A stretch of 64,000 nucleotides of DNA from Neovahlkampfia damariscottae (GCA_016618085.1 JABLTG010000090.1:17814-81813), one strand, 5' to 3'; positions 45,001 to 55,579 are shown, counted from the stretch's first letter. Program-made: numbers and translations. Notes: generated by a model from the sequence alone, not told the origin.

Positions 45001-45484
45001 TCATTTTAACATTAGAACATTCACCAAAAATGATGAATCAACAGAAGATGAAGAAAGAAAAAAACTTGTTCCAACTGGAATGTTTCATTTAGGTACATAT
45101 GTCAACTCTATTACCAAAGGTTCATTAAAATCAATTCCAATTGAAAATGATTATTCAAATATTCCAACTTTAGTTCTTGGAACAATTCATGGTTCCATTG
45201 GTGTTATTGCAAGATTACCAAAAAAATTATTTGAAATTTTTGAAGATGTTCAACAAGCATTGAGATCTGTCATTAAAGGAATAGGTGGTTTTTCACATGA
45301 AAAATATCGTTCTTTGAATGGGTCAAATGAACCTTCAAAACATTTTGTCGATGGTGATTTAATTGAAACCTTTTTAGAATTAGAAAAATCTGAAATGAAA
45401 AAAGTTGTTTTAAAAATGAAAAACAAATTAGAAATTGATCAATTGATTAAAATGATTGAAGAAATTGCTTATAGTTTACATTAA
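42079..45484 (+). CDS. DDB1: DNA damage-binding protein 1 (DDB1), CUL4 adaptor
   Basis: 1,089 residues in five exons (42079-42176, 42207-42315, 42351-42450, 42486-42751, 42788-45484), close to the usual DDB1 length. The start MFNYFVSASPPSAIHIS leads into propeller A, with IGLHIYDGVFKVVPI, FNMRIEELNIFDIIFLEGY and GGVIFFSENSITYHNGSSF. WLCGDITGKLFVL and IGSRFGDSQLIKL are typical, and FVDGDLIETFLEL is the family's C-terminal helix motif. DDB1 links DCAF receptors to CUL4-ROC1 ligases and works in nucleotide excision repair. Splice phases are all consistent. One intron has T18 after GTACTA. Confidence 0.93.
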
Positions 45485-45501
45485 TTAAAATTTTATTTCT
45501 T

Positions 45502-46178
45502 TTAAATACATTGTAAAAAATCTTCGGATTCTTTGAATCTTGCAAATGTTTCATGGAGTTTTAGAACAACTTCAGCTATAAGTTCATCAAAAACAGTTTC
45601 GGAAATTTTTTGACTTCGGAATATTGTTTTTTCAACTCTTTCCACTGCTTCTCTATTTACATCCAAAGGATAATCTGCTTCTTTTGATAAAAATAAATTT
45701 GAAATTTGAAGTAAATCTGCTACCTTTGTTTCTTCGTCTTTTAACTTTTTGAATTTTTTGCATCTTTCCAAGAAAAGAAGATTTTGAAGTGAACTTTTGA
45801 CATTTCAATTTTTTTGTTGACTTACTGTTCTTTTTCAGAAAAATCTTTGAATATTTCTCTTCTTTTTGGATCCGTCAAAATTTGAGGCAATTTTATTTGT
45901 TGGACAATTTGTTCTTTGAGTTGTTTTGCTTTTTCTTCGTTTGTTTCGTCCACCTCTGTTGATTCATTATCTTGTGAGGTATTTTTCTTATCAAGTACAT
46001 CTTGTTTTCTTTCTGGTTGTGTTTTTTTAGTTGGTGTACCAACTGGAGTTGCAGGTGTTGAATCATCAACACTCTCTTTTCTTACTGAATTTCTCAGAGA
46101 TTTGATCCTCATCATCCTGCTTCTTATATCTTCGGCATCACCATTAGTGCCTTTTTCTCTTGCACTGTTGAATAACAT
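45502..46178 (-). CDS. RGS-domain protein of the MLFNSA family, member A
   Basis: 214 residues in two exons (46178-45826, 45793-45502; 32-nt intron inside the RGS domain). The N-terminal motif MLFNSAREKG and AEDIRSRMMRIKSLRNSVRK are shared with the genes at 48882 and 49485. A low-complexity Ser/Thr/Pro linker follows. The RGS domain runs from ILTDPKRREIFKDFSEKEHS through LQNLLFLERCKKFKKLKDEE and VEKTIFRSQKISETVFDELI to ETFARFKESEDFLQCI. It probably accelerates GTP hydrolysis on G-alpha. It ends 17 bp from the DDB1 stop, convergently. A TGACCAATGAAAT box lies about 50 bp before the ATG. Confidence 0.8.
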
Positions 46179-46908
46179 CACTGTTTTTTTTGTCGTTTGT
46201 TTGTGAACTGTAGGTTTAAAAGTGGTCAGTTTTTTGACCAATGAAATTGTTGCAAAATAAAGAGAATTGCCATTTCTGGGTATGCCATTATACAAAAGGG
46301 AGAGTAGGGATAAAAAAGGAAGGGGAAAAACCCACAACTTATTTTTGAGTTTCCTTTCTTGATCAAAATTTGGAAAATTCCTGATTGCAAAAAAGTGATG
46401 AGTATCAAGAATGTATACTTCTACTGAAGCAATTTGAAGACATTTCAATCTTTCCTGATTTTTTCAAAACCAAATTTTTTTTTTTTTTTTTTGTTGTCAT
46501 TTTTTTACTACAATTTTTCTATAACATTATGTGATGACAATTCTGTTCTGCTACTGCAATCTTGTAGATACAACCAACTTACCAAACACAAAATTCCTGA
46601 ATTTTTTTTGTTCAATGATTTGGCTGAAAACACTATGAAAACAACTATGTTTGACAACTTATACTAAATTAGTCTGATTCTTTTTAAAGAAATGAAATTT
46701 CTGAAATTCATATTCATCTAATGCCAGGTCCAACTTTTTCACTCTGTTTTCATTTAATTATAACTTCTTTTAAAAATAACAATCCATTCTGCAGACAAAC
46801 CTTTTGTTGTTGTAGATTAAAAATTCTTACAAACACAATTTCTGAAATTTTTGTTATTATCACTGTTTAATTGTGGTGACTGAATTGGCCAATCTTCATT
46901 CACCACAC
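46179..46908. other. 730-bp divergent gap, no gene identified
   Basis: Lies between the outward-facing RGS member A and the Notum-like gene. It holds a CCAATGA box at about 46239 near the first and TTGGCCAATC at 46886-46895 near the second, plus a T18 run at 46474-46491. A short protein-like patch (TKHKIPEFFLFNDLAENT, about 46590-46640) has no start or splice context and may be a relic. Confidence 0.4.
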
Positions 46909-48048
46909 ATGAATTTGTACTTGCTGTTGATTTTTTTTTTCTTGTCACAGGTTTCAACAACCAAATTTAACTTACACTTTTTGAAAAACGCAAAAGAAAA
47001 ACAAGCAATTTGTAATGATGGCACACCTGGAGCATTTTACATTCGAAAAACTTTTTCAAATAAATGGGTCATCCATTTAGTCGGAGGATGGTGGTGTTGG
47101 GATAAGTCATCATGTCAAACAAGAAAACAAAACCTTCCTTATTTAATGTCTTCGTCTTTTTTAAAGCCAACTAAAGAAGAAAACTATGGGATTTTCAAAG
47201 AAGATAAAAACGAAAACCCAAGTTTTTTTGATGCAAATATGATAACTGTACATTATTGTTCAAGTGATGGTCATTCTGGTGATAGAGTTGCTTCAGAAGA
47301 AACGTTTGGAAATCATTTTCGTGGGAAAAAAATTATCCAATCCGTTTTTGATGATTTAATAGAAATTTATGGATTAAAAGATAATGATGAAGTGTTATTT
47401 ACTGGATGTTCTGCTGGTGGAATGGGTGTTTCAACAAATACTAATTTTGCCTATGAGCAAATTAGAAAAAGAAATATTAATCTAAAATTCTTAGCCTTTA
47501 GTGATGCAGGTCATTTTGTTGATTTCACACCAATAGATTCTAATATAGACTCAATGAAAATGAATATGAAAAAAGGAATAAAGCTGTGGAATTCACAAAT
47601 TGATGACAATTGCAAAAAAATAAATTTCAAAGAACCATATCTTTGTTTGTTGAATCAGTATGCTATACCTCACACAAGAGTTCGTACTCTTGTTTGGAAT
47701 GCAAAATTTGATTCATTTCAAGTTGGATACAATCTTGGTAACTTCAGTTTTAATTATGAAAATCCAGTTTACAAAAGATATGCTTTACAATTTGGTGAAG
47801 CAACAAAAAGAAGTTTTAAAAATTTTGGAAGTTTACATTCAGTTTATTCATCATCATGCACAACTCATTGCGTTTCAGTTGACGAAAATTATTATAATAT
47901 GAAATTGAAAGGAATGAGTCTTAGAGATGCCGTTGAAATTTGGTGGAGATCAAATGGAAATAAAATGGAAATAATAGATACTTGTGAAGGTATTGACTGT
48001 AGCGAGGTTTGTCCAAAATGGCCTATTTGGCCATACAAAGATCAATAA
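46909..48048 (+). CDS. Secreted Notum/pectinacetylesterase-family hydrolase
   Basis: 379 residues, one exon. The signal peptide MNLYLLLIFFFLSQVSTT fits secretion. Family blocks are in order: ICNDGTPGAFYIRKTFSNKW, VIHLVGGWWCWDKSSCQTRK, ITVHYCSSDGHSGDR, VLFTGCSAGGMGV with the nucleophile Ser, LAFSDAGHF, LVWNAKFDSFQVG for the Asp, and SSSCTTHCV for the His. Animal Notum deacylates Wnt and plant members remove acetyl from pectin; here a secreted carboxylesterase acting on polysaccharide or ester substrates is the safe call. Start at 46909: a longer frame from 46873 begins with GTG and would place the CCAAT box inside the gene. Confidence 0.88.
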   Translation: MNLYLLLIFFFLSQVSTTKFNLHFLKNAKEKQAICNDGTPGAFYIRKTFSNKWVIHLVGGWWCWDKSSCQTRKQNLPYLMSSSFLKPTKEENYGIFKEDKNENPSFFDANMITVHYCSSDGHSGDRVASEETFGNHFRGKKIIQSVFDDLIEIYGLKDNDEVLFTGCSAGGMGVSTNTNFAYEQIRKRNINLKFLAFSDAGHFVDFTPIDSNIDSMKMNMKKGIKLWNSQIDDNCKKINFKEPYLCLLNQYAIPHTRVRTLVWNAKFDSFQVGYNLGNFSFNYENPVYKRYALQFGEATKRSFKNFGSLHSVYSSSCTTHCVSVDENYYNMKLKGMSLRDAVEIWWRSNGNKMEIIDTCEGIDCSEVCPKWPIWPYKDQ

Positions 48049-48076
48049 AGTTATTTTTAAATATACAATAATTACT

Positions 48077-48882
48077 TTATTTTAAAACACATTTTAATGC
48101 TTCATCCGATTCTTTGAAGCTTATAAACATTTCATGAAGCTTATCGATAACTTCTGCAATTATTTCGTTGAAGACGTTGTCTGAAATTTTTTGAGACATA
48201 AAAATAGATTTTTCAACCTTTTCGACAAGCGTTGGATCAACTTCCAATCTATTTTCAGATATATTAGATAAATAACAATTTGAAATATCAATTAATTCTA
48301 CTAATCTTTTTTTTTCGTCTTTAATTTTTTTGAATTGTTTGCATCTTTCTAAGAACGAAATGTAATGATCACATCTTTGAAAAAGTTAGATTTTTTTTGG
48401 AGTTCTTACTCTTCATCTTTACAATACTCTCTAAAAATTTCTCTTTTTTTTGGATCTGAAAGAACTTGTGATAGACACAAATCATCAACCATTTGAACTT
48501 TCAACTCCAATTCTGAAAGTTGTTGAGTGGTATCTGGTCCATCATATAAATATTCATAGGTAGCTTCAAGCACATAGTTTCGAAAAAAAGGTTTTCCTTC
48601 CATTTTGAATGAAGCAGCACAAGAAGTTGTTGGATACATGAATTTCTTTACTTCATCTTCAAATGAAATCCTTTCTGAAGAGTGTCTTATATTTGATTTA
48701 GATTCTTTTTCGGATGATGTTTTTTTAACTGGGACAAACACCATTGATGATCCAATTGATCTTTCACTGTTGTTCCCTGGTAAATTTCTACTGGTTCTAA
48801 CTCTCATCATTCTACTTCTGATGTCTTCTGCATAATCAGTTCCACTTTGCTCTGTTAAGTCACTCCCACTATTGAAAAACAT
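48077..48882 (-). CDS. RGS-domain protein of the MLFNSA family, member B
   Basis: 256 residues in two exons (48882-48410, 48374-48077; 35-nt intron at the same place in the RGS domain as member A). Starts MFFNSGSDL, then YAEDIRSRMMRVRTSRNLPG. A middle block KPFFRNYVLEATYEYLYDGP is shared with the gene at 49485. The RGS part is VLSDPKKREIFREYCKDEEC, DHYISFLERCKQFKKIKDEK, VEKSIFMSQKISDNVFNEII and MFISFKESDEALKC. The ATG lies about 30 bp downstream of an ATTGGCCAATG element; a longer frame lacks ATG. Convergent with the Notum-like gene, 28 bp apart. Confidence 0.8.
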
Positions 48883-49068
48883 GTTTTTTTTGTTCAGTTG
48901 AAGAGAAAGTGGATTGGCCAATGATAAAAAAAAATCAACTTATATTGGATGGACATTTTGGGATAAAAAAATGACTGGAAGTACAAAAGTAGAAGTTACT
49001 TTGTCACCCAAATCGGGTCTTAGTATTTAAAATAAATAAATAATACAAAAGTTTTTAATACAGATAAG

Positions 49069-49485
49069 TTATTTTGATGTTATTGATATTCTTCTTTTCA
49101 GAAATGATTCTTTTGTTTTTCTTGGTGATATTTGTTGTACAGGTTTTTTAGGCATTGAGTACTCTTCTAAATCTTCAAGAACATACCTCCGAAAGTATGG
49201 TTTTGTATCATCTTGATAAGACATTTGAGTAGGTGATTTTGGTGATTTTGGAGTAGTTGTATCTTTGTTTTTGTAGATTCTCATTGAATTTATTTGCGAA
49301 AGTTTTTCTTGAGATTTTTTTCTTGGTGAAGATTCAGGTGTTGATGGAACAGTGGTAGAGTAATTTTCTGAGCTTTTTCTGGCTGAGCTTCTCATGGATT
49401 TCATTCTCATCATTCTAGCTCTAATTTCGTCTCCGTCTTTTAGGGTGTTTGTATCATTTAAGTCAGCAGCACTGTTGAACAACAT
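49069..49485 (-). CDS. MLFNSA family, member C, lacking the RGS domain
   Basis: 138 residues, one exon. The start MLFNSAADLND and DEIRARMMRMKSMRSSARKS match members A and B, and KPYFRRYVLEDLEEYS matches the middle block of B. The protein then ends in a basic tail (TKESFLKRRISITSK) where the others enter the RGS domain. I found no downstream exon carrying an RGS bundle before 48883. It could be a truncated duplicate or a regulator keeping only the shared motifs. CCAATGA box about 35 bp before the ATG. Confidence 0.65.
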   Translation of the reverse strand: MLFNSAADLNDTNTLKDGDEIRARMMRMKSMRSSARKSSENYSTTVPSTPESSPRKKSQEKLSQINSMRIYKNKDTTTPKSPKSPTQMSYQDDTKPYFRRYVLEDLEEYSMPKKPVQQISPRKTKESFLKRRISITSK

Positions 49486-49726
49486 TCTTCTTTGTCGCAG
49501 AAATTGGTTGAGAATTTGTTGTTCCACTGACCAATGAAATAACAACTAGCAATTGCTTTTTTCAACCTACAGTTCCTGATTTGGAAACATCGGAGTTATT
49601 AATACCAATTTTGAAAAGGTGGCTCAAATTGTATAAAAATTGGCATTATTGTGACAAATTCTAAAAAGTAAAACAAAAATTTTACTTGAAATTCTTTAAA
49701 CTTATCTTTGGACGATTTTAGAAAGC

Positions 49727-50762
49727 TTAAATTCTAAAATCTGTTAGTTTTTTTTGAATTTGATCAATGGAAGACTTCTCTTGATTTTTTTCTCTTCTAA
49801 TTCTTTCAATATATTTCAATGCTTCATCTGTATTCACCATGGTGGCAGTTGAAGTTGTTCCAATTGTTCCAATCAATGCATCAATTTCCAAATCTTTTGA
49901 TTTCAATTTGTATTCTTCCAATTCTTTATTTTTAATAGTTGTTGTGATTTTAGGAAGATTTGGTTTTGTGGAATCATTTTCTTTTCGAACAACTGTTGCT
50001 GGTTTGTTAATTTGAAGTTTTGATTTAACATGATCATAATTTGTTTTTGTATTTATAGGTTTATGAAATACAGGTTTTGTTGTTTTTGGTTTTGAATTAA
50101 CCATTATTTTTTTTGGTTCAACCTTTGAGATAGTTTTAGCTGTTTTGGATATCTGACTTGAAGTGGTTTTTGATGTATGTCCAATTGAAGCAACTGTTGG
50201 TTTCATCAATGTTGAAGATGTTGGTTTTTTGAAAATTGTTGAACTGGTAGATTTCGTCGATTTTACAGTTTTTAAGGTATCTACAACTGGATTTTGAACT
50301 GTAGTCTTTTGTTGTTTTCTTGTTTTTGATGAAAATAATTTTGGGATTGGTTTTTTTGTTTGTGTAGTTTTTACAGATTTTTCTTTTTCTTCTCTTTTTT
50401 TTGCTCTTGACGAAGTCGCAAAATTTGGTGCTTTTCCAATTGTTGGAAAAAATTTTTTTTTTTGAACGTAAAGTGGTTCTAATGGATCATGAGGTCGAAG
50501 TGGATATTGAAGAACTAAAGAATCTTTAGTACCTTTTAATATATAATATTAATTATGTTTGAAATAACTTACCAAACCATTCATCAATATTTTCATCTGG
50601 TTCTTCCAGCTGTTCAAAGTCGTAAAATTTTGGACAATTAAATTCCCATTCTTCTTCTATGATGTGTATTTCTTCTTCAAGTTCTTCTTCTTCTTCTTCA
50701 CTTTCGTACTCTTCTTCCACTTCTGCGCATTTTTGGTCTTCTTGTAATGTGGGATGTTGCAT
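49727..50762 (-). CDS. Acidic-N, Lys/Thr-rich protein of unknown function
   Basis: 331 residues in two exons (50762-50573, 50532-49727; 40-nt intron). Exon 1 is extremely acidic (a Glu run followed by EEWEFNCPKFYDFEQLEEPD). Exon 2 begins LVLQYPLRPHDPLEPLYVQ and KFFPTIGKAPNFATSSRAKK, then becomes basic and low complexity (Lys, Thr, Ser, Pro), ending in a short coil YIERIRREKNQEKSSIDQIQ. Composition resembles microtubule- or chromatin-associated proteins, but I recognise no domain and assign no function. Divergent from the kelch-formin gene, with a TGATTGGTTAG box about 25 bp upstream. Confidence 0.7.
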
Positions 50763-51024
50763 TTGTTATAAAAAACGTTAGTTGTGTTGATTGGTTAGTT
50801 TTTGGCGGTTCTTATTTGTCAATTTTCCGTTTTCATTTTTTTATCGAATTTCTGAAATATTCATGGGTAATGCTTGGTTAAAAATACTAACCATAAGAAT
50901 TATTGTTTGTTATTTTTATCCAATCATTTTATTTCAGAACAACAATTTGATTCAGGATAAAGGAGTATTAATAATTGTATATATTCATCTCTAAAAGAAT
51001 GAAAGATTGAAAAATTTGGCTAAA
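50763..51024. promoter_or_regulatory. Divergent promoter region, Lys/Thr-rich and formin genes
   Basis: 262 bp. TTGATTGGTTAG at 50784-50795 lies near the minus start and TATCCAATCATTTTATTTCAG at 50918-50938 on the formin side. That last stretch also ends like a splice acceptor, so the formin 5' UTR may contain an intron. The spacer also holds ATGs (50862, 51000) that open only very short frames. Confidence 0.4.
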
Positions 51025-53593
51025 ATGAATTGGAAACATTTGAAGAACCTGAAGAATTCTCCATTTCCTTTGGAAGAATTCAAAATCATTCAAAAACCAA
51101 ATACCCTTTTGTTTTATTTATTTGGAGGTTATAGCAGACTTGGAATTGTCAACTCAGATATTTTTGAATTCAACTTAGAAAACTTAGTTTGGAAAAAAGT
51201 TGAAAATCAACAAAGCAAAATCGAATTACCAAAAGGACGTTTTGGACACTCATTTGACTTAATTCAACAGGACAAGATTTATTTATTTGGAGGAAAGTCT
51301 TACTGTAAGTGTTTTTTTTTTTTTAAATTATTCAAAGGGCAAAATTTCGATGAGATTGAAAATATTTTATACGAATTTGATTTAAACATTAATAAGTGGT
51401 CCATAGTGAAGAATAAATCAACAAGTTCCCCAGAAGAAAGATTTTATCATGCTTCTTGTTCGACAGATAATTTTCTTTTTATTCAAGGTGGTTATAATTT
51501 TGGAGAATTAAGTGATTTTTGGAAATTTGATATTAAGTCTCAAAAATGGATAAATATACATGATAATATGAATCAAAAACCATCAGCAAGATATCATCAT
51601 CAAATGTTTTCTAATGAAAACAAAATTTATTTGATTGGTGGAATGTTCAAGGATGTACCTTACAAAGAAGTTTGGGAATATGATATCACATTAAACAAAT
51701 GGTGTAATATAGGTATCTAAAATGATCATTTTGATTTTATTTTTTTTAAAGGATTAAACTCGTCTTTTCAAGAAATGATTCCTATGAAAAATGCTGGAAT
51801 GTTTCAAATGAAAGAATTTTCTGTTTTACATGGTGGAATCACAAAAATGAGTAGATTTTCTGAATATTTAAATGACTTGTTAATTTTTGATTCAAGTAAC
51901 TTTTTGGTACTATTTATTTTTTAGAGAAAAAGAAATTTTTTTCAATTGAAAATTCTGATTTGAAATTGAATCTTTATGGACACTGGTAACAATAAAATAC
52001 TCTTAATTTTTAAGTATTGTTGGGCTGAAAAGAACCATTTTAATTTTTGGTGGCAATTATGGGAGTATTTATAACTTGGTTTCATATGGTGAAACTTGTC
52101 TTTTAGATTTTGGAAATGATGAAATTTATCAAAAATTATTATCAAAGTCAAAAGAAATTGAACCATCAAATTCAGAAAAAGAGACTATTTTTTTGGTAAA
52201 TGAGCAACATTCCGATGATGAAGAAATTATTGAAACAGAAATTTTGTTGGACGATTCAAGCAATAAATCAATTCCAAAAGCACCTGGTCCACCACTACCA
52301 CCTTCAAAAATATCCAAAAAAAAGATCAAAACCAAGAAATTTCATTGTTTTCCAATCCCAAAAAATGAATTTTCAAACTCAATTTTCAACCTCAAAAAAA
52401 TATCAAAAAACTCACAACTCATTAAATTGAATGAAAATGAAATTTGTGAAAGATTTGCTGTAAAGCCAACAAAGAAACTACAATCATTAGAAAGTGACAC
52501 AAAAAATGAAACAATTTCATTAATTAGTGCAAAAAGAACCCACAGTCTAGCAATTCAAATTAAAGCTATAAAACTATCAATAGATGAAATAATTGAATTG
52601 ATTTTAGAATCATCATTAGAAGTAAAACAATTCTTCCTCTAATAAAATCCAGATTGACGAAGACTTATTGGAAATTCTAATTGGACTATCACCAACAGAT
52701 GAAGAAATTCGTGTTATCAAAGAATATGCAGGTGATATTTTATTATTATCATTAACAGATCTTTATTTTTATAAAATCAAATCAATTCCTGATATCCAAG
52801 AACGTTTGAAGTTATGGAAATATCGAAAATGTTTTGACAATGCAACAGAAAATATTTTAAGAGATATTTCAATCATCAATAGTACCAAAAAAGAATTGAC
52901 AGAAAATCCAAAATTCTTAACATTTTTATCGATTATTTTGGCAATTGGGAATTATATGAATGACACAAATTCTTCAGGATTTCATTTGAACTCATTGCTT
53001 AAAGTAATCATTTTCAAAACTCAAACTTTGAATAGTTGAATGACACTAAAACAATTGACAATAAATCAACATTGCTTGATTATATCATTGAAATCATTGA
53101 ATTGAATTATAAAGAAATTTCAAATTTCAATGAAGAATTGATGAATGTTAAATTGGCACATGAGAGTATCTCTTATTCATTTTTAATTTTTAAAGAGAAT
53201 ATTAAGGAATTGACAGAGTCCATAAGAGTTTTGAAGAGAAATTATAAATACTTACTTCCTCAACTTGAAAAACAATATAATGCTCAAATACCAAAAGATC
53301 AATTTTATCATCAAATGATCAGTGAAAATTTCATTGAAAGGGCAAATCAAGTGATCAAAGAAATTGAAGAAAAATTTGATGAAATGTATAAGAATTTAGA
53401 ATTATTATCAAAATTATTCAATGAAAAAGAATCAACTATGAAAACAAATCCAGAGGAATTCTTTCAAAATTTGAATCAATTTTTGAATCTTTATGAGGTA
53501 ATCATTTCAAAACAGATCATTCTAAATTTTTTAATGTAGAAATCTCAAAAGAAATTTATCTCTAAAATTAAAAATAAAATTGAGTTTGAATAA
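51025..53593 (+). CDS. Kelch-repeat formin (kelch + FH2)
   Basis: 777 residues in eight exons (51025-51304, 51338-51712, 51752-51895, 51925-51985, 52015-52621, 52653-53003, 53036-53497, 53540-53593); introns are 29-42 nt. The N-terminal half is a kelch propeller (YLFGGYSRLGIVNSDIFEF, GRFGHSFDLIQQDKIYLFGG, FLFIQGGYNFGELSDFW, IYLIGGMFKDVPYKEVWEY). A minimal proline stretch (APGPPLPP) stands in for FH1. The FH2 domain has ISAKRTHSLAIQIKAIKLS, EYAGDILLLSLTDLYFYKI, LAIGNYMNDTNSSGFHLNSL and NDTKTIDNKSTLLDYIIEII. It should nucleate or elongate actin. No Rho-binding GBD/FH3 region is present, so kelch probably replaces it in targeting. Confidence 0.9.
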
Positions 53594-53682
53594 AATTTCG
53601 AGTTTAATCAATGCTGTATCAGGTTATGTTTGATCAATATTTCTCTTTTCCTTTTTCATTGGTTCTTCGGAATATTAAATTT

Positions 53683-54252
53683 ATGTTGGAAGCAAAAGAG
53701 GAGACAACTGAAATAATAGACGCAATTTGTATATATGGTGCTAAAGGAGTTGGTAAAAGTAGTTTTGCGATGAAAATAAATCAAATACTTGCTCCAGGTC
53801 AAATGGAAGAAGAAAATATTCGTGTTCGTAAAATTATACAATACAAACCAATGGTAATCACAGGATATCATGAACTGGATGAAACATCAATAAAAGATGA
53901 TGATTATGAAATTTTTTATGAACCTGCGATGCAAGAAACTCGTGCTTTTTTTTTAATGTTCTCCATGGATGATGTTGACTCTTTCAGAATCTCAAAAGAA
54001 CTTTATACAGATATTTGTCAATTCAAAGGAAATCAAGTTTTTCCTGTTGTCTTGATTGCTAATAAAAGTGATTTGGAACATAAAATTTTTTCACAGGAAA
54101 TTGAAGAATTTTGTCAAGAGAATGATTTAGTGTATTATGAAACAAGTTGTATCTCTGGAAAAAATGTTGATGAAAGTTTTACTTACTTATTAGAAAACAT
54201 GGTAAAATATGAAAAAAATGAAAAAATTTCTGATTACTGTCAAATTTCATGA
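53683..54252 (+). CDS. Divergent Ras-like small GTPase
   Basis: 189 residues, one exon. G1 is IYGAKGVGKSSFAM, G4 is LIANKSDLE and G5 is YYETSCISGKN, with FFLMFSMDDVDSFRISKELY in the usual Ras position. The switch II segment YHELDETS does not preserve DxxGQ, so intrinsic hydrolysis may be weak. There is no CaaX box (the end is CQIS after SDY, which lacks the usual aliphatic pattern). An in-frame ATG at 53611 would extend it by 24 residues; I prefer 53683 because a TTCATTGG box sits about 25 bp before it. Membership of the Ras superfamily is clear; the subfamily is not. Confidence 0.75.
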   Translation: MLEAKEETTEIIDAICIYGAKGVGKSSFAMKINQILAPGQMEEENIRVRKIIQYKPMVITGYHELDETSIKDDDYEIFYEPAMQETRAFFLMFSMDDVDSFRISKELYTDICQFKGNQVFPVVLIANKSDLEHKIFSQEIEEFCQENDLVYYETSCISGKNVDESFTYLLENMVKYEKNEKISDYCQIS

Positions 54253-54308
54253 AATAAAAAAAAATAAAAGTTGTTGTCTAAATATCATTGGATGTGGGAG
54301 TTGAACAA

Positions 54309-54728
54309 ATGGATTTTGAAAATAACAAAGAATTTGTGAAATATTTATATGATGAATATAAACAAGATGTTCCTTTAGATTGTATTTGTGCTCATTATAC
54401 AACAGATTGTGTTTGGATTTTCGGTCAAGAAGAAAAAAAAAAAAATTTACCTCTTGTTGGGAAATTTTTTGGACATGATGGTATAATTGAATTCTTAACT
54501 GAAAAAAATAAACTATTAAATGTTTTAAAGTGGGAAAGAGTTTCATATGAAGATATTTCAAATGATAAAGTAAAAGTTATTTTAGATTGTGAGTATGAAT
54601 TGATTTCTGATTCAAAAAAAAAATTGAAAATAAAAGAAACACATATTCATAAAGTAAATGATTTTCAATCAGCTGCTGTCACTATGACTTTTGATTTGGA
54701 AAGTTATCAAAAAATTTTTTTTTTTTAA
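54309..54728 (+). CDS. SnoaL/NTF2-like fold protein
   Basis: 139 residues, one exon, start MDFENNKEFVKYLYDEYKQD. The pattern of an N-terminal helix, FGHDGIIEFLTEKN in the pocket helix, then beta strands KVKVILDCEYELIS, KLKIKETHIHKVND and AAVTMTFDLESYQ is that of SnoaL-like proteins of the NTF2 superfamily. These bind or convert small molecules; no catalytic residues can be assigned. The C-terminal FFF is encoded by a T12 run just before the stop, which makes the exact end sensitive to indel errors. ATTGG box about 25 bp upstream; convergent with the Ras gene ending at 54755. Confidence 0.55.
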   Translation: MDFENNKEFVKYLYDEYKQDVPLDCICAHYTTDCVWIFGQEEKKKNLPLVGKFFGHDGIIEFLTEKNKLLNVLKWERVSYEDISNDKVKVILDCEYELISDSKKKLKIKETHIHKVNDFQSAAVTMTFDLESYQKIFFF

Positions 54729-54754
54729 AAATTCAAATACTTTTTATTTATATT

Positions 54755-55384
54755 TTACAGAATTACACAACTAGATTTTTTAGTTTCCTGTGGTTCTTTA
54801 TATTCAGTCATTTTTAAGGCCAGTTTTTCAAAACATTCATTTAAGTTCGTTTTCTCTTTTGCTGAAACTTCAAAAAAGGGTATTTTATATTTGTTTGCTA
54901 ATTTTTCACCTTCTTTTTTTTCAACTTTTCTCTGATTTTCTAAATCACTTTGATTTCCAACAAGAACAATTGGATAAGAAGATACCTTTTGTATTCTATA
55001 AATAATTTCGATAATTTTTTCGATTTCTTTAAAACTGACATAATCAGTTATTGAGTATACTATCAAGAATCCTTGAACTTCACTCCATAAACCTTCTCTC
55101 ATTGAGTTCCTTTTTTTTTTTTTTTTAATTTGATTTTATTTTTTTTACCAATCATCCGCTCCTGGTGTATCGATTAATTCCAGAGTTATATTCCTCTCTC
55201 CAATAGTAAATTTTTTTTCGTATCTGTCTTCGATAGTGGGAAAATATTCGTCTATAAACTCTTCTCGAATATATTGTTGGGATATAGCACTTTTTCCTAT
55301 TTTTTTAATTTTAATGAATGATAATATTTAGATCTTACCAACTAAACCACCTCCAACAAGACAGCAACTAAATTTGTTTGACAT
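54755..55384 (-). CDS. Ras-family small GTPase with CaaX box
   Basis: 182 residues in three exons (55384-55339, 55296-55149, 55109-54755; introns of 42 and 39 nt, the second with an A18 run). The start MSNKFSCCLVGGGLVGKSAI gives G1. EYFPTIEDRY contains the switch I Thr, LELIDTPGADDW carries DxxG, VLVGNQSDLE is G4 (Gln for Lys in NKxD) and FFEVSAKEK is G5. The C-terminus KKSSCVIL is a CaaX motif with Leu, predicting geranylgeranylation and membrane attachment. P-loop Gly12 and switch II Gln61 equivalents are altered. Likely a Ras/Rap-type signalling switch. Confidence 0.88.
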
Positions 55385-55579
55385 AAAAGTGTAAGTTGGT
55401 GCTTTGAAATGGTTGGTGGAAGAATAAGACGTAGATGCATCCTCATTCGCCAAATTTTAATCACACCAGCAACCTTCAACAAAGAATTTTTCAAGAAAAA
55501 ATGAAAAATCAATTCATTTATTCTGAGAATCAAAAATTTAGCCAATCATTTAATTTTTCAAACAAACCAAACCTTCATT
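55385..55579. promoter_or_regulatory. Divergent promoter, Ras and coiled-coil genes
   Basis: 195 bp. GCCAATCATTTAA at 55540-55552 lies about 30 bp before the plus-strand ATG. ATG codons at 55435 and 55501 open a 60-codon frame ending inside the next gene; it lacks features of a real protein and could be an upstream frame in a longer transcript. Confidence 0.35.

Noticed and set aside
46434-46667. Possible small gene in the divergent gap
   Set aside because: No ATG start, Phe-run from a T tract and no splice support; noted only as a possible relic.
46873-46908. Twelve-residue extension before the Notum-like signal peptide
   Set aside because: It would begin with GTG and include the TTGGCCAATC box. 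The ATG at 46909 gives a clean signal peptide.
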